Positions 12,001-21,507 of a stretch of DNA of 64,000 nucleotides are shown one piece after another (the first letter of the stretch is position 1; the number at the start of each line of letters is the position of its first letter). A model generated the notes under the pieces. The model ran no database searches. It was given only the letters and a program-made list of their open reading frames with translations, and had not been told where the DNA came from. Made by a program: the position numbers and the translations under genes. The DNA lies in the NCBI RefSeq assembly GCF_004337985.1, contig NC_043741.1:3224953-3288952 (forward strand), in the 5' to 3' direction. This stretch comes from Pyricularia pennisetigena. Its lineage: Eukaryota; Ascomycota; Sordariomycetes; Magnaporthales; Pyriculariaceae.

Positions 12001-14014
12001 GTCGATCTTGATTAGGTTCTACACCGTAATAGTCCACACGACTGCCTAGGTGCGTGCAATATCGGCGTTTTAAGACCAACCTGGCACGCCGTACCTGATG
12101 TTCAATCCTGTCGAGGGCCAGATCATAGTGGCGCGCCTCTGAATGGATTATCCCAGCAACTTTAACTATGACAAATCGCCATACTGTACTGTACTGTAGT
12201 TCGATAGCCTCAGTGCCTCCACCCACCCAAAAATCCCGTCTGCATTGAGCGGTGAAGCACAAGGCAGGCGGCAAGCCCAATCAACAAATCAGCATGGCAC
12301 AGACCCCACTGGACAAACAGGACCCCGCGGCGGCTTGGCAGGTATGCACGCGGTAGCGCTATAACAGTGTACGCCAAGGCATCTTGATCTTGGATGCAAG
12401 CCAAACGCACGCGCCAGCACGGTCAGGCATTCCAGGAACGACGCCCTGCGTGTCCTGGTCGGCGTAAGATGGTGGTGAAACAACTGACCTTTGGGCGCTT
12501 GGCTCAAAGGACGTGGTAAAACCGTGCCCTCTATCTCCGGTACATGTCCGGAGGGTTAAGTCCTGAAGTTGGATCTGGCGTCAATCAAGCCTCACCAACT
12601 GGCCATTAAACAACCAGTCCCATCCCAGCTCACCAGTGCTGCAACTCTATCCCTGTACATGAGGACAGCGGTTGAACAGAACACAGAAATGTTTGTACAC
12701 CAAGAACAGCTTTGTGAATTTACTTGACCCTAGGTACTTAGGTACACAGGTAGGGTACTAATGTTCGTAGACCCCAGCCAGTCAAGTCATCAGCCAAGTC
12801 AGCCAATGGTTTCAATTTAGGTAGAATTGTTGAGTTCTTTTGATCTTTCTCTGGTTGCGGATCCTAAATCCGGCCCGGGAACGGTATTGTTTGATTCTCG
12901 GCATTATAAAGAACATATTGACAAACGGATTGTTTCGTTTTCGCAAGCTCATCCGACCACAACATTTCGCTTTTGACATGCCTCAACGTATACCAGCTGA
13001 CAGAATGACGCAGTCGGGTCTATTGTAAATAGCAACGACATGCATCCACCCGAGGCAATGCCGATATTTGCTAGTTTCTAAGAGAACAGCTGCTACATAG
13101 CATAGGGATAAACATATCTACCTCTGTCAGTGATTCCCTTGTACGGCTTTCGTATGCGTGAAGGTCGCGAGGTCTACAGGCGGATTTTGGGCCGTTGAAC
13201 TTACAGAACTCACCAATATCGAGCTAAGAATTTCCTACCTTGTCTCAACCTTGACAAAGTAATCCCGAAAATAGACTATGAAAGACATCTGAACGCTCTG
13301 GTGTCCTAAGATCCGGTGCCATCCGTTGTAGTTTGACATCTCTGTGGTCGTTAACCAACCACCTGTGTGCTACCTCCAGCAGTATTACGCCAACCTTGTG
13401 CGAACTTCCGCCATGTTTCACCCAAATATTGGGGGGGGNNNNNNNNNNNNNNNNNNNNNNNNNNNNNNNNNNNNNNNNNNNNNNNNNNNNNNNNNNNNNN
13501 NNNNNNNNNNNNNNNNNNNNNACCGTATTCCCAGAGACGTGATCTCGTTCCAAGAGCAAATATTCGTCTTGTTGTTAGCTGACATGTAAAGTTTTACTAT
13601 GCTGGCCGTGCTATGTAAAAAGGCGGCATAATGTCTCTGAACCATTAACAACAATCACTGTGCATTAAGCCGGTTGACTGTCTCGGTTGTCCGCTCGTGA
13701 GTACGTACCTATCCACGGGGATACAATAAGGGGACATTAGATTTATGTTCATTCGCTCTATTAATACTCCTTATTCTACGGGAATTTCATTTTCACAAGC
13801 ACCCAGCCTGGGCTGAAATAAGATACCTAACCCCCACCGATCCGCCCAGAAGCCTTAACAATCATCAACGCCATAATATATGCAACCGGTAGGCAGCCGC
13901 CAAACTTGGGTCAATATGTACCCCATTCAAGACACTGCTTGGGGTGCACAGAGACCGAGAGAGGCCTTATATACTCTGCTACCGTAACTGGAAATAGAGA
14001 TCAAAGAAAACCCA
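9061..14014. other. 5 kb gene-poor region with an assembly gap
   Basis: No gene could be supported. The longest frame (11336-11860, plus) starts from TTG and has no recognisable motif. Base composition is AT-rich compared with coding exons. Short TAC/GTAC-rich motifs recur, for example near 9540-9560, 12185-12195 and 12733-12757. An N run (13439-13521) follows a G8 tract. The first few hundred bases after 9060 are probably the phosphatase promoter and 5' UTR. A diverged transposon relic cannot be excluded by eye. Confidence 0.4.
13439..13521. other. Assembly gap (83 N)
   Basis: Run of N flanked by G8 on the left and ACCGTATTCC on the right. Confidence 0.99.
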
Positions 14015-14526
14015 TTATAAGCGTACATAAACATCAAGACACTCTATACGCCATTCCCTCTTGCCCAAGAGACTCCTAAGCCATTCCATGCCAAGACCGG
14101 TCCACTCAGCACGCTCCTTTGCAATATGTTCTGCGGTTGCTGTCGCCACGGCTTCAGCCGTGGTGTTTACGACGTGAGCTGCCACCGAAATAGCAGCCTT
14201 GATCTCATCGCTCAAGTCGCCAGTGCCTGGTTCGACTGGAGATGTGCGCGACTGGAACCAGTTGGCAGAGAGGTCGAAGAAGCATCGGTCGCTCCAATTG
14301 CAGGACGTCAGGAAGAGGATCAAGAGCAAGAAAGAGCAGTAAAAGCACGGCCTGTTGAGAAAGTAGGTGCAGATAAAGAAGAGGAGTATAAATGCTGGCG
14401 AGGCATTTGTGGGTATAAATAGGAGCGGGAGCCAGCTGTACGGCAAAAGTATGACTTGTCAGATTCGTAGCCTCGTCGAAACGTCAAATGCAAGCGGGGT
14501 TGTTCATACCTGCGCAGGCAGAACAT
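14015..14526 (-). CDS. Small putative membrane protein, two exons
   Basis: Inferred spliced CDS: 17-base exon 14526-14510 (ATG, MFCLR) joined to 14435-14015, 145 residues. The 74-base intron has donor GTATGA, a textbook branch site TCTGAC about 25 bases before the acceptor, and acceptor TACAG. Phase 2 on both sides creates Ser6. The protein has two adjacent hydrophobic segments (about residues 6-30 and 36-50, Phe/Leu/Cys-rich). Then come a Trp/Phe-rich linker, an Ala/Thr/Val-rich amphipathic helix (EIKAAISVAAHVV), and a charged C-terminus with three Trp. The second exon without splicing opens only with TTG, so the short first exon is needed to supply an ATG. I do not recognise a family. The C-terminal half looks most protein-like; the tiny first exon is the weakest part. 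Confidence 0.45.
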
Positions 14527-15678
14527 GGCCACGGAACAGAACGACTTTCTTGTCGCTCTGAATGTCTTGATGAACGCTGCGTATTGTGCGGGCGGTGCGT
14601 ATCAAGGCCTCATGGATCCGGCGGCCGTGGGCCGTGGGCTAAGTGACGGTTGGTCGCGTGCGTCTGGAAGTCCCCCCGAGATTGGACGTGATGCGCGGTT
14701 TGCGGGATGAACTCGAGGCTTGCGGGCAGAGTTCCGTAAGGATTCGCGACTGCAATACCAAGCAGATAGGGCTTGTGGCGCGCGAACAAAGTTATTTGCT
14801 GATGACGACTGGTCGCCTTGCAGTTAAGTTGGGCCTTCCTGCGTCAACTCTCCCTCCATCATATCTGCATTTGAAATTGGGCCGGGATGCTTTCTACAAA
14901 GATCTTGATTATGTAACCACCCCAAAACGTACTGAGTCGCCTTATGGAACAGTTCACATCTCAACTTCGCACTGTTACAACTTTGGTGTTGCCATTTTGC
15001 ACTCTGCAAAGCGGTCAGTGTCTCACAGTATGCGCTCCCATCTCCCGTTCGAGAAGGAGCCATTGGTGCAACGGCAAGACTGCTTGACTGCTCCCAAATA
15101 CCCCACCTTAGTTCCCCACTTCAAGTCGATTCTAGCCACTGGCTGTGCTCCACGAGTCGGACTTTCTCAGGTTGCTGCACGTCCGCCCAACACAACCGCT
15201 CCGTCAAAATTGTTAGCTCCAAGGCAGCGGTTACGACGTTATCCGATCCCAACCCACAAACGCTCGGAGCTTGTTTGTTTTTCTTCTTCTACATCCAGAG
15301 ACCAATTCGAGCTGCTTTGGCACGAACTGCGAACAATCTTGTGCGGCTCAGTTCGGAGCAATTGCTCTCTGCTGCGGTGCAGTTTCACTTTGCGCGTCTT
15401 TGTGTTGTGTTATCTTTGCGCGAGTTGTTTGATTCGTTCATATCTTTTTTTTCTATCTCACCCGCCGCCTCACTTTTTTGAGGCTGTCTCAGATTTTCCT
15501 AGAGCTTGCCTCGCCACATCCTATCAATTTTTCCGCCACTCCATTGACCTTACTCGACGCGCCACGAACTGCATCTCGAACAAGATCTTTTGTCCAACTA
15601 CAACTGCCTGCTTGGCTCGACAACACTCGTGTTTCGTATTTCCTTTTTCAAAGGAAACTATTACGAGTGCCAGCCGAG
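14527..15678. other. Divergent promoter region and Edc4 5' leader
   Basis: Lies between the minus-strand small gene and the plus-strand Edc4 gene. A pyrimidine-rich tract at about 15440-15480 is typical of fungal transcription start regions. From 15478 the frame is open into Edc4 for 67 codons but has no ATG, so it reads as leader rather than coding. Confidence 0.45.
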
Positions 15679-18600
15679 ATGGAGGGGCCTGGAGCGAACA
15701 ACTTCGAGTCGCTCCTGGCGCAGCTGCGCCGGACCTCGAACCAAGAGTCCCAGCCTGTCGAGCAAAACCATGATCCGGCTCAGGACTTGATTGCGCAGTT
15801 TAGCAACTACCATCATTCGCACCAGCCGTATCATGGAGCTCAGCAATCTTACGGACCCCCTCAGTTCCCAGAAATGCCCTTCAATGCTGCTGCTGCTGCT
15901 CCTGGAATCATGGAGTCGCACATTCCGGCAGCTCCATCTCCGCCTGTAAGCGGCTTCCCAAACACGCAGTTCCCGCCAGGTCTCTATGGCGGTCACAACA
16001 ACAACAACAACAACGCCGAGCGACACTCAATGTACGGCGGTCAGCAGTCCTATCAACATGGCAGGGACGACAATGCCGAACGCCAGGGCAGCCTCTTGAG
16101 TCTGCTCAATTTTAGTGGTTCAACTCAGAGCCAGGAGAACAACCAGTCTCACCACAACCACAACCATGTCCCTCAAGAAGAAGCCCCGCGCGACATGATA
16201 CATGCTCCGGCACCTGCACCCTCGGACCCGACTGGTCTTCTCGCCGCCCTTATGAGGGGTGCCGAGAAAGAGCATCATGAGTCACCAACTCAACCTGCTC
16301 CGGCGCCGCAGTCTTGGAACTCGACCGCTCAGTCCGCCGAATCTCAACAGTACCTTCTCAACCTGCTCAATCGTCCGAAGCCCAGTCAAAATGAGGCGAC
16401 ATATACGGCCGAGCAGACAGAGATACAAAAAGATTCGCCGCAATCGCGGACCATGGAAGGGCCCGGCGAATTTAATTCTTCCGAGGCAGCACACTCGACG
16501 GGCACCAAGGCAAACATGTTCACCTATTCCAACCCCTTTGAGGAGCTGGCCGCATCATCGCCACTGAAACGATCAGTCAAGGAATCGTCGTCGCCTCACA
16601 TCACTAATGGTCCTCCCGGTACTGCGCAGACGGCTTCTGTGCCAATTCAAATTCTTAAGAAGCCAGCCGGTCCACCAGCAGCTGTCGACAAGCGCAGCCC
16701 TGTATCGACCCCGGAACATTCGCGTCGCAAGGTTAACGATGTGGCAGAGGCTGGCGTAGCCAGTCCAGCTCCCATTGTTATCACAGTATCCCCCAAACCA
16801 GAGAACGGAAGGGAAACTGTTGCCCACGCGATCAATGATCTGGCTGGCAAAGCCGACAGCGAGGCCCAGCTTGCTCTTGAACGTGCGGAACACGAGAAGG
16901 CCCAGGCTGAGATCGCCCAGGACCTTGACGAGATGCATCAGGCCAAGAGCGAGCGCGAGTTTGAGGAATCGGCCCACGCAGCTGCCCAAGCCATTAAGAA
17001 AGAGCTCGAGAAGGAGGGTAACAACTCTGTCCTCGAGGAAACTCTCCCTGATGATGTGGCGCAGGCTGTCAAGGACATTGTCGAAGAGGCAGCTCACGCT
17101 CCGGTCGCGGACAGCTGGGAGAGTGCTGCGGCAGACGAGATTGTTGTGATCGAGGAAGAAGATCAGCACCCGCCGGTCAAGGTGTACAACTTTCCTATGA
17201 AACCTTGGATCTCCATATCTGTACAGGATATAGAGGAGGACTCGCGTCCAGTTTTTAGGGAAGAGGCCATTCTTGACATTGCTCGACTGAAGAAGGAATT
17301 CGATCAAGTCGATCGCAACCTCGTGGCAGCGACCGAGAGTTACATGGCGTATGGCATGTCCAAAGCCGGCGGCCTTCGTGTCATTCGCCAGATGGACGGT
17401 AACGATGCCAAGATGTTCACCGATACCAAGGATCGGATCTTCAATCTGTCGATATCCTCTACTCCTAGCGACCAGCCCGGCAGCATCCACAAAGAGGCCA
17501 TTATCGGCACTGGAATCAGCGGTACTGTCTACTGGGTCCAGGTCAAGGACGGCGAGAAAGACCACCTGGAAGATGCGCACCCGGAGCAGTACGGATTTGC
17601 TCTTCCGCCCATTAGCTCGCAGGAGGGCGATGCTCCGGGAGGCGTGCTTAAGACTCGCGCTAGGATGTCTACTAATCACCCGGAGTACTTTGCCGTCGGC
17701 CGGGGCAAGTCGATCAACATAATCTGGCCTGGTCTGATCATGAAGAACGGCATCTTCAAGTCGGGTCACGACAGGGTCGTGGATACTGAGAGACTCGCCA
17801 AGGAGTGTTCTCTCAAGATCAACACCGGAAAAGCAGGCAAGGACTTCACGTTCAGCCAGGACGATTCTACCATTGTCTCCCTGGACAAGTCAGGCCGGGT
17901 CAAGTTCTGGGATGTTCGGGATTTGACGGCTGCGAAGGAGGGTAGCGACCATCGTCTTCCGGCCAGGACTTCTCTCGAAATCAAGGAGCCTTTGATGACG
18001 CTTACTACCACGCCTGAAGGCGAGAAGGCCTGGCCCACATCTGTCTTGCTCCTGGATAAGCTCCGGCCATACCAGAAGCGTGGAGCTTTGCGGTACATGA
18101 TCGTAGGAATGAAGCAGAACCACACGCTTCAGCTCTGGGACCTTGCCCTCGGCAAGCCTGTCCAAGAGTTCAACCTGCCGCACAGCAAAGAGTCGGACGC
18201 GGTCTGCAGCGTCATGTATCACCCTCCGACCGGAATGATCGTTGTCGGCCACCCTACGCGTAACTCGGTCTACTTCCTCCATCTATCGGCGCCGAAGTAT
18301 ACCATGAAGACGATTTCACAAGTCGAATACATTCAAAAGCTAACAGCACAGGACTCGTCCATTCCTCCCCCAGAGTCTACAGCAGTTGTTAGTGGACTCC
18401 GTGAGTACTCGTTTGGCAATCGTGGAGTGCTGCGCAGTCTGGATATCCTGCCAAATCCAAGCCTGGCCAGCGCCGACGATGATCCAGCTCTGTTTGAGCT
18501 CTACGGTATGCACTCCAAGGGCGTTACATGCGTCTTTGTGAAGCAGGGAGAGCTCGGTTGGACCCGGGACAACAAGGTTATCGCGCCTGTCGACGCTGTG

Positions 18601-20610
18601 GAAGGTGGCTTGGTCAAGATTGAGAAGTTGAAGGCACCTGCGCCCCCTGCAGTTGCTGAAGCGCCACACGCAAGCACTGGCGAAGACTCGCATTCAGTCA
18701 CAGTCAAAACTATCGTGTCTCGAAACAACGCGAAGGAATTGCTTCCATCAGGTTCGACAACTCAAGAAGACACCCCGTCACGCAAGGCAACAGACTTTAC
18801 ACCAGCCAAATCAAAGTCTGAGTCGAGAGATGAGGATTCAGTTGCTCAGTCCACCCCGGCGACCGAGAAGTCTGAAAAGCGAGGTAGAAAGAAGAAGACT
18901 GCTGCTGCTGCTGCTGCCGCCGCGGCGGCTGCGGAGCAAGGTCTTTCCAATGGCGGATCTGCTTCTCCTCGGGTTACCCCGACTTCAAAGCCTAACAACG
19001 GCGAGTCCAAGAACCAGTCCGCAGCTGCTCAGTTATCTATCAGCCAGGAAGCACTTGATGCGCGTATCGCCACAATGGAGAGTCGTCTCAAGGATCACAT
19101 CGTCCAGGAGTTACAGGCAGCACATTCTGCTATGGGCAAGAAGCTAGACAACTCCTTCGGCAAGCGCGAGGCCGAGTTTGACACCAAGTTCAACGTGCTG
19201 CTGGACATGGTTTCCAAGGTTCTGAACGATAACACCCAGGAAGTCCTCAGTCATATTGTTCACAAGCAGTTTAAGAACAGCCTGATCCCTGCTCTTCGTG
19301 ATGACGTCGCCAAGTCGATCTCGGAGCAGGTCACTACCAAGGTTCTCAGCCAGGTCACCAAAACCATCCAGGGCGAAGTGCAGAAATCGCTGCCGACGGC
19401 TGTGTCAACTGCAATGAAACAACAAGACACAATCCGAGCTATCGGAGACGCCGTGACTCGTTCGGTTAGTCGCAGCGTGGAGAACGTGGTCGCGCAGACT
19501 ATCAGTACTCACGTTGCACCCGGAATCGCATCACTTGGATCTCAGCTTGTTAAAGCCGGCGAGCAAATCAGCCGACTCGAGCAGGCACAACGCGCGGATG
19601 CTGCTAAAATAGATGAATTGATCAACATGACAACCCGCCTGACAGAGACTATTGCCTCTATGGCTGCTGCCCAGGGCCAGTTCCAGTCTGAAATCCTCAA
19701 GCTCCAGAAGTCCGCGATACCGCAATCACAGCCAAGCTTCCATCAGCAGGCTCCCCAGGCACCTGTCCACCAACATCATCCGTCTTCTGGAAACCAGCAT
19801 CCCGGCCAGCACCTAACTTCGCAGCAGCCGCAGTATGGCTCTCCACAGCAGCGCCACTACGCCTCGCCACCCAAGGCTCAGCATTTACCCATGCAGCCTA
19901 GCCATGCTCACTCTCACGTTGGCAGCATGGTGTCAGCGCCGTCATACCACAGCCCTGCATCCGCTGCTCACCAGGCAATGAGTCCGTCCCAGACCCACAT
20001 GCGCTCGTCTCAGGCTGCGGCTTCTGCATCTGGATCTCAAATCGGATCGTCTCAGCTTGTACCTCATCAGGCACAGACCCCTGATATCGACCGTCTCGCC
20101 TCTGAGCTTGACGAAATGATGAGCAGTGGCAATCACGATGGTGCCATGATGCGTTGGCTCCAATGTGGCCCGAACGACATGGAGCTTTTTGACCGCGTGC
20201 TCAAGAACTACGATCCGGACTTCCTGCGCAAGCTACCTCCTCTGGTTTTGCTCTCTGTTGGTGCTACTATCACCCAGAGCCTTGACGGTTCTAGCCTGCA
20301 GGAGAAGCTGTCGTGGATTGAGATGGTTGTTTATGTGTTCCACTCGATGCTTGGCAACTTGGTTAGTACAGACTTCCCTAGGCATGAGGTCGCTCTCGGT
20401 CATATTATTAACACCGTCTACCTTTTACAGGAGCCCGATATTCGCCAAATCACTCCCAAAATCCTCACGCTCATCAAGACTCGCATAGAGACCGTCTTCA
20501 TGCGCATCAGCAACACTCAGGCAGGCGATCCATCACTGAAGAACCTTGCCCAGATGATCCAGGTCATCAACCGGATGCTCAGCAGCGTCCAGCCTCGTGG
20601 CCCCTATTGA
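15679..20610 (+). CDS. edc4: Edc4/Ge-1-like mRNA decapping scaffold
   Basis: Single open frame of 1643 residues from the ATG at 15679 (MEGPGANNFESLLAQL). Family role: P-body scaffold linking Dcp1/Dcp2 decapping enzyme to its activators in the cytoplasm. Residues 1-370 are Gln/Asn/Pro/His-rich and disordered, with an N5 run. A charged Glu/Ala/Lys coiled-coil region lies at about 375-490. The middle (about 575-950) has WD40-like blades (SGRVKFWDVRDLTA, NHTLQLWDLALG). A Lys/Ala-rich linker with a poly-Ala run (coded at about 18900-18935) leads into long heptad-like helices (about 1120-1330). A Gln/His/Ser-rich stretch follows. The last 170 residues form the conserved helical C-terminal domain (MMRWLQCGPNDMELFDRVL) that in Edc4 mediates oligomerisation and P-body targeting. 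No intron is visible, unusual for a gene this long. Confidence 0.85.
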   Translation: MEGPGANNFESLLAQLRRTSNQESQPVEQNHDPAQDLIAQFSNYHHSHQPYHGAQQSYGPPQFPEMPFNAAAAAPGIMESHIPAAPSPPVSGFPNTQFPPGLYGGHNNNNNNAERHSMYGGQQSYQHGRDDNAERQGSLLSLLNFSGSTQSQENNQSHHNHNHVPQEEAPRDMIHAPAPAPSDPTGLLAALMRGAEKEHHESPTQPAPAPQSWNSTAQSAESQQYLLNLLNRPKPSQNEATYTAEQTEIQKDSPQSRTMEGPGEFNSSEAAHSTGTKANMFTYSNPFEELAASSPLKRSVKESSSPHITNGPPGTAQTASVPIQILKKPAGPPAAVDKRSPVSTPEHSRRKVNDVAEAGVASPAPIVITVSPKPENGRETVAHAINDLAGKADSEAQLALERAEHEKAQAEIAQDLDEMHQAKSEREFEESAHAAAQAIKKELEKEGNNSVLEETLPDDVAQAVKDIVEEAAHAPVADSWESAAADEIVVIEEEDQHPPVKVYNFPMKPWISISVQDIEEDSRPVFREEAILDIARLKKEFDQVDRNLVAATESYMAYGMSKAGGLRVIRQMDGNDAKMFTDTKDRIFNLSISSTPSDQPGSIHKEAIIGTGISGTVYWVQVKDGEKDHLEDAHPEQYGFALPPISSQEGDAPGGVLKTRARMSTNHPEYFAVGRGKSINIIWPGLIMKNGIFKSGHDRVVDTERLAKECSLKINTGKAGKDFTFSQDDSTIVSLDKSGRVKFWDVRDLTAAKEGSDHRLPARTSLEIKEPLMTLTTTPEGEKAWPTSVLLLDKLRPYQKRGALRYMIVGMKQNHTLQLWDLALGKPVQEFNLPHSKESDAVCSVMYHPPTGMIVVGHPTRNSVYFLHLSAPKYTMKTISQVEYIQKLTAQDSSIPPPESTAVVSGLREYSFGNRGVLRSLDILPNPSLASADDDPALFELYGMHSKGVTCVFVKQGELGWTRDNKVIAPVDAVEGGLVKIEKLKAPAPPAVAEAPHASTGEDSHSVTVKTIVSRNNAKELLPSGSTTQEDTPSRKATDFTPAKSKSESRDEDSVAQSTPATEKSEKRGRKKKTAAAAAAAAAAAEQGLSNGGSASPRVTPTSKPNNGESKNQSAAAQLSISQEALDARIATMESRLKDHIVQELQAAHSAMGKKLDNSFGKREAEFDTKFNVLLDMVSKVLNDNTQEVLSHIVHKQFKNSLIPALRDDVAKSISEQVTTKVLSQVTKTIQGEVQKSLPTAVSTAMKQQDTIRAIGDAVTRSVSRSVENVVAQTISTHVAPGIASLGSQLVKAGEQISRLEQAQRADAAKIDELINMTTRLTETIASMAAAQGQFQSEILKLQKSAIPQSQPSFHQQAPQAPVHQHHPSSGNQHPGQHLTSQQPQYGSPQQRHYASPPKAQHLPMQPSHAHSHVGSMVSAPSYHSPASAAHQAMSPSQTHMRSSQAAASASGSQIGSSQLVPHQAQTPDIDRLASELDEMMSSGNHDGAMMRWLQCGPNDMELFDRVLKNYDPDFLRKLPPLVLLSVGATITQSLDGSSLQEKLSWIEMVVYVFHSMLGNLVSTDFPRHEVALGHIINTVYLLQEPDIRQITPKILTLIKTRIETVFMRISNTQAGDPSLKNLAQMIQVINRMLSSVQPRGPY

Positions 20611-21507
20611 AACCCATGCAGTAGCTGCTCCATAGCCCAGACACAAGCAGTTCAATGTGGGCACAACTCGTTCGACATTTTGGCCAATTCCGGTCAGTAG
20701 GCCGTTGGTCATTGACACGGTCATAATGTACATCATTTCTGGTTTTTGCGGCCTTGTTCCCGAGTCATCACCATGTCCCTTGGACAGGCACCAAAAACAA
20801 CAATAGTCATTTTCTTTTAGTAATAATTCATCGAAGACGCTGGCCCTCGTGGGCGGACCAATCCAAAAGAAGTGCGGGGGAAAGAAAAGCAAACATGTGG
20901 ACGGCTTTTGCTGGGCAGGGTGACGAGTTGGCTTTTCAGGATTGATAGTCAGTTACATGCTTCCGGGCGATGCTGCGATCTTGTTTGTGTTGCTCCATTT
21001 TGGTTTTGGTATTTTGCTTCCTGGAATTGTTTTGGCAGAGTCCTCTGGGCCCCGGGCAGTTTTGTTTTGGCATTTATTTCATTCACCAATCTTTGGGATT
21101 TTGAGATCCGAGACCTTGAAGGCCGGGGAGATTCATCATCTGATTGATAGGTTTCGGATAGGATGGAGGAGCGTGGCTTCTTTATACCCTTCGATGATAC
21201 TTGTTTCGTATTTTTTTTTTCTTTTTTAACTTTATTTTGGAGTTTTGCGTTATGCTTTCGCGTTAGTTGCACAAATATTATGCTGAGATTATGTTACCAA
21301 GTGGTCTATGTACTGTATGACTTGACTGCACAAACAGGCAACTATCTTCTTGAGAAAGACGCATTTCTTCGTTTGAAGCTTCATGTCAAATCCTCGTCAC
21401 CCTGTATTAGATGCTTTTTGATTGTTTTACCAGGTACATTACCAGCTGCTTATTGCTAGACTAGAATACATCGTCGTGTATAATTTCGGCGGCACCCGTG
21501 CTTCCAA
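20611..21507. other. Intergenic region between convergent genes
   Basis: 3' ends of Edc4 (plus) and the coiled-coil gene (minus). T-rich around 21210-21240. No gene seen. Confidence 0.5.

Noticed and set aside
14643..15773. 376-codon plus-strand frame before and overlapping Edc4
   Set aside because: No motif, composition drifts, and it runs into the Edc4 start in a different frame; likely promoter and leader.
16573..17769. 398-codon frame antisense to Edc4
   Set aside because: Shadow of a strong coding exon in GC-rich codons; no motif or separate start context.
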